Assembly: GCF_030929615.1 (NCBI RefSeq)
Contig: NZ_JAVFVU010000020.1
Span: forward strand, 123,526 to 187,525
From: Dyadobacter sp. LHD-138
GTDB lineage: Bacteria > Bacteroidota > Bacteroidia > Cytophagales > Spirosomataceae
DNA: 64,000 nt
Direction: 5' to 3'
The translations under genes and the position numbers were made by a program. The notes under the pieces were generated by a model. The model was not told the origin of the DNA and did not search any database. It saw nothing but the letters and a program-made list of their open reading frames with translations. This document shows positions 60,039-64,000 of this stretch, piece after piece (the first letter of the stretch is position 1; each line of letters begins with the position of its first letter).

Positions 60039-63000
60039 TTATTGTTTCACGACCCGGTGTGTGTTTACACTACCGTCGGTATAAGTAATCTGTACCATGT
60101 AAAGGCCTTGTGCCAGTTTTGCGGTATTAATTTCCGCAGCATGTCCTGACTCATGAACAAGTTGACCTGTTGTGTCGTAAATTCTGATGGTGCTGATCTT
60201 ATCCGGATGATCGGTAGAAAGTTTTAGTTTCTCGCCGATGGTGATAGGGTTGGGATACAAGGTTACTCCACCTGTCTCGTCAAATGACACGCTTTTGATG
60301 CGGCTGTATGCAAAGGTTCCGTCTTTATCGACCATTTTTAAGCGGTACAGATTTTCTGCGGGTAGCGGCGATTTATCGGTGAAAGTATAATGTTGTAAGG
60401 CTGTGCTTTCACCCTGTGTAGGGGTTGATCCCAGATTAAACCACTGTTTGCCGTCTTTGCTGCGCTGGATTTCAAAACGGTCACTATTGGTTTCAGCCGT
60501 TGTTGACCAGTATAACCTTGCTGTCTTTTCAACCCTGGTAGCTTCGAATTCCACAAGGGTAACGGGCAGCGGTATAGCCGGAATGTCATAGAGCAAAACC
60601 GTATCGGTTGCTGCAATGCTTCCTGTGGGTGCAAGCGTAGCACATTCTACTACCTGGCCAGCATAGTTGTAACAATAGGCTATACGCGCTGAACCGGAAG
60701 GGTTTTTAACCGTTTTGATCCTGCTTTTATCATCGTAGTCATAATTGATGGTTTTCGCATTTGGATCAGTGAGGCCCTGCAAGCCTACGAGCGGGGTGTA
60801 GTCGTAATTGGTCGATTGAGGGATTGAACTGCCCTCGGCAACGGTTTGTGTTTTTAGCAGGTCTGTTTTACCGATGTCGCTGACAGTATAATATTCCAGT
60901 TTTTTGACAATGCCGTCCCTTTCTTTGTAGGTTAACAAGTTTCCCCTTGCATCGTAGGTAAGAAATTCCATGTCGGTTGCAGCGGTTGCAGCTGCGCCCA
61001 GCTTGCTTTCTATTTTTTGAGGAAGGAAGAAAGGTGAGCTGTTATAAGTTGTTTTCTGGTACTGTAACGGGGTTAAAGTCTGGGTTGTGCCGCTTACTGT
61101 GCCGAGTTTAGTTGTGGTTTCAACGGGCTCGGATACAATATTGGCCGTTGTCATGGCAGTACTGGTCGCATCGGCCAGGTCAAACGGATACACGTTAGTT
61201 GTTTCAATCTGACGGTCATAAACCTGTACCGATTGCCCTGCAATGGTAGCCGGTACTTTTGCCGCTCCCGACTTGCTGTCTGTGGTCACCGTTTTTGCGG
61301 GGAAGGGGTAAGTGGTGCCGTAGGTATATTCCGTAACAGTCTGATTGAAATGATTGATATCTCCGTCCTGATCGTAGACAAGGGTTTTGCTTTCTTTAAT
61401 CCGGTTCCAGAGCCTTTCCATCTGGTAGCTTAATCCAAAAGTAAAACCATCTGTTTCCTTTACTTTATAATTGGAGAAGAGTGATTCGCGGATCGATTCA
61501 TAGAGATTGACCGTTGACTTAACGGGTTTGTTGGCGGCATTAAAATGGGTTTCTTCCAAAAGACTGCCGTTGAGATCGTGCACGATGTTGGGCATACTGG
61601 ATTCACTGACACTCTTGCTGGTGCTGATCGCTCCGTTACCGTAAGGACTACAATTGAAACTTCCGGGCGAATACAGAGTAGGCTGGATACTGCATACCGG
61701 CGCAGTGCCACCAGAACCCCAGGACATACAGAAGGTGGTGTAATCTGCCTGCTCAACCAGGTTTTGATAATTGTAATAGGAGTAGCCTTCGGCCAGACGG
61801 GAAGCCCCGTTGAAAGCAGATACTTTGCTGTAACCGATCAGGTTGCCTTGCAAACTGCCACCCATCGGGTGGCGCGATGTGGAAGAATATAATACGCCCT
61901 GGTCTACCCACTCGATAAATACCACACCGGTCATTAATTTCCCGGTTTTTATGGACGTACCCGGCTCCTGGTACTCAACCTGCGTTTGTTTTTGTACACT
62001 GGCATCACGGTCCCGGTATTCTATTTTTGAAATACGGGTCCCTGGTCCGGTCACTTCTTCGGTACCTAAAAAATCCCCTACATTTTTTACCGGAAAGTTT
62101 GATTGCGAAGAACCGTTAGTATACCCGTTGCCCTGCCAGTTATAAACTGTTTTTCCGCCGGTCGGATTGGTAATGCCGGTCAGCATACAAGCTACCGAAT
62201 AGGCGGCATTGGCATTTCTGTCGGCACCGCCCGCTATATTTGTGGGCAACTTGTTTCCCGGTCCTACGGCTGCGTCAGAGGGCAGCATCGTCCCTTTTAC
62301 ATCGCCACCTTTGGTATCATTGGTGGTGGCACCGTTATAAAATCCCCACCAATCCTGCTGATATGAATTTTTATCGGGAAGGTTTACAGCATTATATTCC
62401 ATCTGATACTTGGGGATCGGATTCGTTCCGGTCGTTTCTTGTACAGAAAGTAATTTCAGACGTTTTTTGACAATGTCGGGTGAGGTGGAACCGCTGCTGA
62501 AATAATCGTAGAGCATTTCTACTTTTTTTATGATCGCGTTTCCTGGTGTTTGCACTTCGATCCGGTCTAGTTTTAATGCTCCGGCAGGACGGTCACTGCG
62601 GCTGCTCCTGAAAAACTTCACTTTCCCGTTTGTAAAAGTGATCTGATCAAGTGTGATTTCCTGGCTTTGCACCTCAGTAACTTTCCAGCGGAAGTTAGGG
62701 TCACTTGGCGTGGTGGCGGTATTGATATAATAGGTTTCTGTTCCCGTTGGGAGCTGTCCCACATAACCACCTACCGTATATGATAAGGTAACAACATCGG
62801 TTGCCAGTCGGTGCGCTGATTTTATTTTGGTCAGGTACCATGCTCCCACGTGGTCGGTGCCGCCGGAAGTATAGGGTGTAGAACCGTAATCGACCGCATT
62901 TTGTGACTTGATCGTTCGCTTGTCACTTGGGTAATAGACTTTTTGTATTTCTCTTTGGTCGAAAGTGTACTCTGCACCATTGGGGAAGGTTAATATAAAA

Positions 63001-63749
63001 TTCCAGGCCGATGGAGTGCCTCCTGTCACCGTGATACTAACCGCGTCATTGCTCAGTGTCCGTGCGGCATACGACCCGGTGTTCAGAGGTTCAATGACAA
63101 ATTTTCCGCTGTAACCGGCTACATTATAAGAGAAAAGGTCAAGTTCTGAATCGACTATAGGTTCAAAACCGACCCGTGATTTCATATTGGAAAGTATATT
63201 GAACAGTTCCGTTCCTGCCGGTGTCGTTGTTGACCCGATATTGTTGGCCGTGAAAATGCCATAGCCTCCCTGGGCAAGGTTGATGCAGAGTGCACCGCTT
63301 GCGGAGGTGGCTAATTCCCGCAGCCTTTTCCATGTCGTACCGTTGGAAAGCAGGTCATCCTGGCCCCGGATCTGTCTTCGGATCACACCGCCCGCGTTTA
63401 AGGCAAATCCAGTCCCGACCTGGGAGGCTTCTTCTTCCACCCGGATGCCGCCGCCATGGTAGGAAATGGATATCGGTACTTCAATATCGGCGTTTTTTAC
63501 TGTGTAAATTGGAATTGAGATCGTAGGCGTACCGGTATAATAGCTGATAGGTGTGTCAATATATTTGCCAAGTGATGCTACGTTGGGAGAGGAAGGGATG
63601 ACGCCCATAAGCCTGCTTTGGGCCGCGATAAGCGTCGAGGGGCCGGCGTTTTTGGTAGTATCCGCCGGATCAGGTTTGGGCTTTTGCGCGTTACTCTGAA
63701 ATTTTACCGAAAAAACGATCAGTAATGCAATAAATAAAGTGTGTTTCAT
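60039..63749 (-). CDS. YD-repeat/RHS-like shell protein with T9SS type A sorting domain
   Basis: About 1236 residues. Signal peptide (MKHTLFIALLIVFSVKFQSN), an N-terminal domain with PISYYTGTPTISIPIYTVKN and IRVEEEASQVGTGFALNAGG as in Bacteroidota RHS/SpvB-like proteins, YD-type repeats up to about residue 1055 (NYDYTPLVGLQGL; NYDYDDKSRIKTV), an Ig/Fn-like domain (ARLYWSTTAETNSDRFEIQR) and a C-terminal type IX sorting domain (VTLYPNPITIGEKL to GLYMVQITYTDG). It is upstream of the toxin gene with a 31-base gap, so the two form an operon. Secretion by T9SS to the surface is expected. The frame extends to 63806; ATG 63749 starts the signal peptide. Confidence 0.87.
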   Translation of the reverse strand: MKHTLFIALLIVFSVKFQSNAQKPKPDPADTTKNAGPSTLIAAQSRLMGVIPSSPNVASLGKYIDTPISYYTGTPTISIPIYTVKNADIEVPISISYHGGGIRVEEEASQVGTGFALNAGGVIRRQIRGQDDLLSNGTTWKRLRELATSASGALCINLAQGGYGIFTANNIGSTTTPAGTELFNILSNMKSRVGFEPIVDSELDLFSYNVAGYSGKFVIEPLNTGSYAARTLSNDAVSITVTGGTPSAWNFILTFPNGAEYTFDQREIQKVYYPSDKRTIKSQNAVDYGSTPYTSGGTDHVGAWYLTKIKSAHRLATDVVTLSYTVGGYVGQLPTGTETYYINTATTPSDPNFRWKVTEVQSQEITLDQITFTNGKVKFFRSSRSDRPAGALKLDRIEVQTPGNAIIKKVEMLYDYFSSGSTSPDIVKKRLKLLSVQETTGTNPIPKYQMEYNAVNLPDKNSYQQDWWGFYNGATTNDTKGGDVKGTMLPSDAAVGPGNKLPTNIAGGADRNANAAYSVACMLTGITNPTGGKTVYNWQGNGYTNGSSQSNFPVKNVGDFLGTEEVTGPGTRISKIEYRDRDASVQKQTQVEYQEPGTSIKTGKLMTGVVFIEWVDQGVLYSSTSRHPMGGSLQGNLIGYSKVSAFNGASRLAEGYSYYNYQNLVEQADYTTFCMSWGSGGTAPVCSIQPTLYSPGSFNCSPYGNGAISTSKSVSESSMPNIVHDLNGSLLEETHFNAANKPVKSTVNLYESIRESLFSNYKVKETDGFTFGLSYQMERLWNRIKESKTLVYDQDGDINHFNQTVTEYTYGTTYPFPAKTVTTDSKSGAAKVPATIAGQSVQVYDRQIETTNVYPFDLADATSTAMTTANIVSEPVETTTKLGTVSGTTQTLTPLQYQKTTYNSSPFFLPQKIESKLGAAATAATDMEFLTYDARGNLLTYKERDGIVKKLEYYTVSDIGKTDLLKTQTVAEGSSIPQSTNYDYTPLVGLQGLTDPNAKTINYDYDDKSRIKTVKNPSGSARIAYCYNYAGQVVECATLAPTGSIAATDTVLLYDIPAIPLPVTLVEFEATRVEKTARLYWSTTAETNSDRFEIQRSKDGKQWFNLGSTPTQGESTALQHYTFTDKSPLPAENLYRLKMVDKDGTFAYSRIKSVSFDETGGVTLYPNPITIGEKLKLSTDHPDKISTIRIYDTTGQLVHESGHAAEINTAKLAQGLYMVQITYTDGSVNTHRVVKQ

Positions 63750-63902
63750 GGAAATTGTGGTTGGTATAGGATACGACAATAGAGGGCATGCGTCTGCTTT
63801 TAACAAACGTTGTGGGTAAAATAAAGAGAAATAGTAAACTTAAGCCGCGCCGGGTTTAAAAGTGCCGAATGAAAAAGTGCCCTTAGAGTATGTTTTGGAT
63901 AT
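63750..63902. other. Upstream region of the RHS operon
   Basis: About 150 AT-rich bases that should hold the minus-strand promoter. No clear TAnnTTTG match was found. Confidence 0.35.
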
Positions 63903-64000
63903 TTATTTTGTCATTCTGTTTAAGAAAATTGATAAATAGGCAATTTCAAGCATTGCCTCAGAAGATTCTATGGTTTTCTCAACATCTCTGAAAAGTCTTC
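63903..64000 (-). CDS. C-terminal fragment of an unidentified gene
   Basis: A minus-strand frame enters from the right edge and ends at TAA 63903-63905. The visible 31 residues (including FRDVEKTIESSEAMLEIAYL and SIFLNRMTK) are helical and protein-like. Too short for a family call, and it could be chance. Confidence 0.35.
   Translation of the reverse strand, partial: RLFRDVEKTIESSEAMLEIAYLSIFLNRMTK

Overview
The window is a piece of a Bacteroidota chromosome, most likely from the order Cytophagales (a Dyadobacter-like organism; the genus is inference). The grounds are a SusC/SusD pair, two further TonB-dependent receptors, a type IX secretion (T9SS) sorting domain, the Bacteroidota-restricted families DUF3822 and DUF1599, and many genes preceded by the Bacteroidota promoter pattern TTG-N17-20-TAnnTTTG. 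Several start codons were moved downstream because the longest reading frame would begin inside such a promoter.

Region 1 (1-24.1 kb) is ordinary core genome. It holds a truncated GH13 glucan-active enzyme, dprA, an AlbA_2 protein, a SlyD-type isomerase, proS, a Tyr/Gly-rich lipoprotein, a FadL-like porin, aroK, a DoxX-like membrane protein, a DUF1599 protein, folP-cdaA, rpsT, a secreted beta-propeller, an ABC-F protein with a decayed second ATPase site, a GMC oxidoreductase with its small subunit, tsaC, a RecD-like helicase, a CBS protein, a NUDIX hydrolase, a DUF3822 protein and coaD. Strong bidirectional terminators separate the convergent genes.

Region 2 (24.1-48.3 kb) concerns uptake and envelope functions. 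It contains a TonB receptor, two secreted propeller-like proteins flanking an orphan SusC/SusD pair, and a TPR/transmembrane/HTH regulator. Next comes a TonB receptor - beta-helix lipoprotein - phytase locus that looks like a phytate/phosphate acquisition unit and has PHO-box-like repeats upstream. After that lie a receiver-like protein without a phospho-acceptor Asp, a beta-carbonic-anhydrase-like protein, a Bcr/CflA exporter, an aspartyl protease/PDZ protein, a NagX-type membrane protein and a cupin.

Region 3 (48.5-64 kb) is accessory DNA. It starts at tRNA-Leu(GAG) and tRNA-Lys(TTT), followed by a tyrosine integrase of the Bacteroidetes type (first catalytic Arg absent) with 11-bp repeats in front of it, an HTH/excisionase-like protein, a small protein, ArdA, and a highly structured RNA candidate in the ardA leader. 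An AT-rich stretch (about 52-56.7 kb) full of decayed genes follows, including a broken FRG-domain gene. The last part is a two-gene RHS/YD-repeat operon read on the minus strand. Its first protein carries a T9SS sorting domain. The second ends in a toxin domain with the R / S-x-S / E-x-E signature of ADP-ribosyltransferases. Downstream is a string of candidate immunity genes: three are paralogues, and two of these are preceded by remnants of the same toxin's C-terminal tail, one of them fused to an RHS core tip. This toxin/immunity graveyard is the most interesting system in the window.
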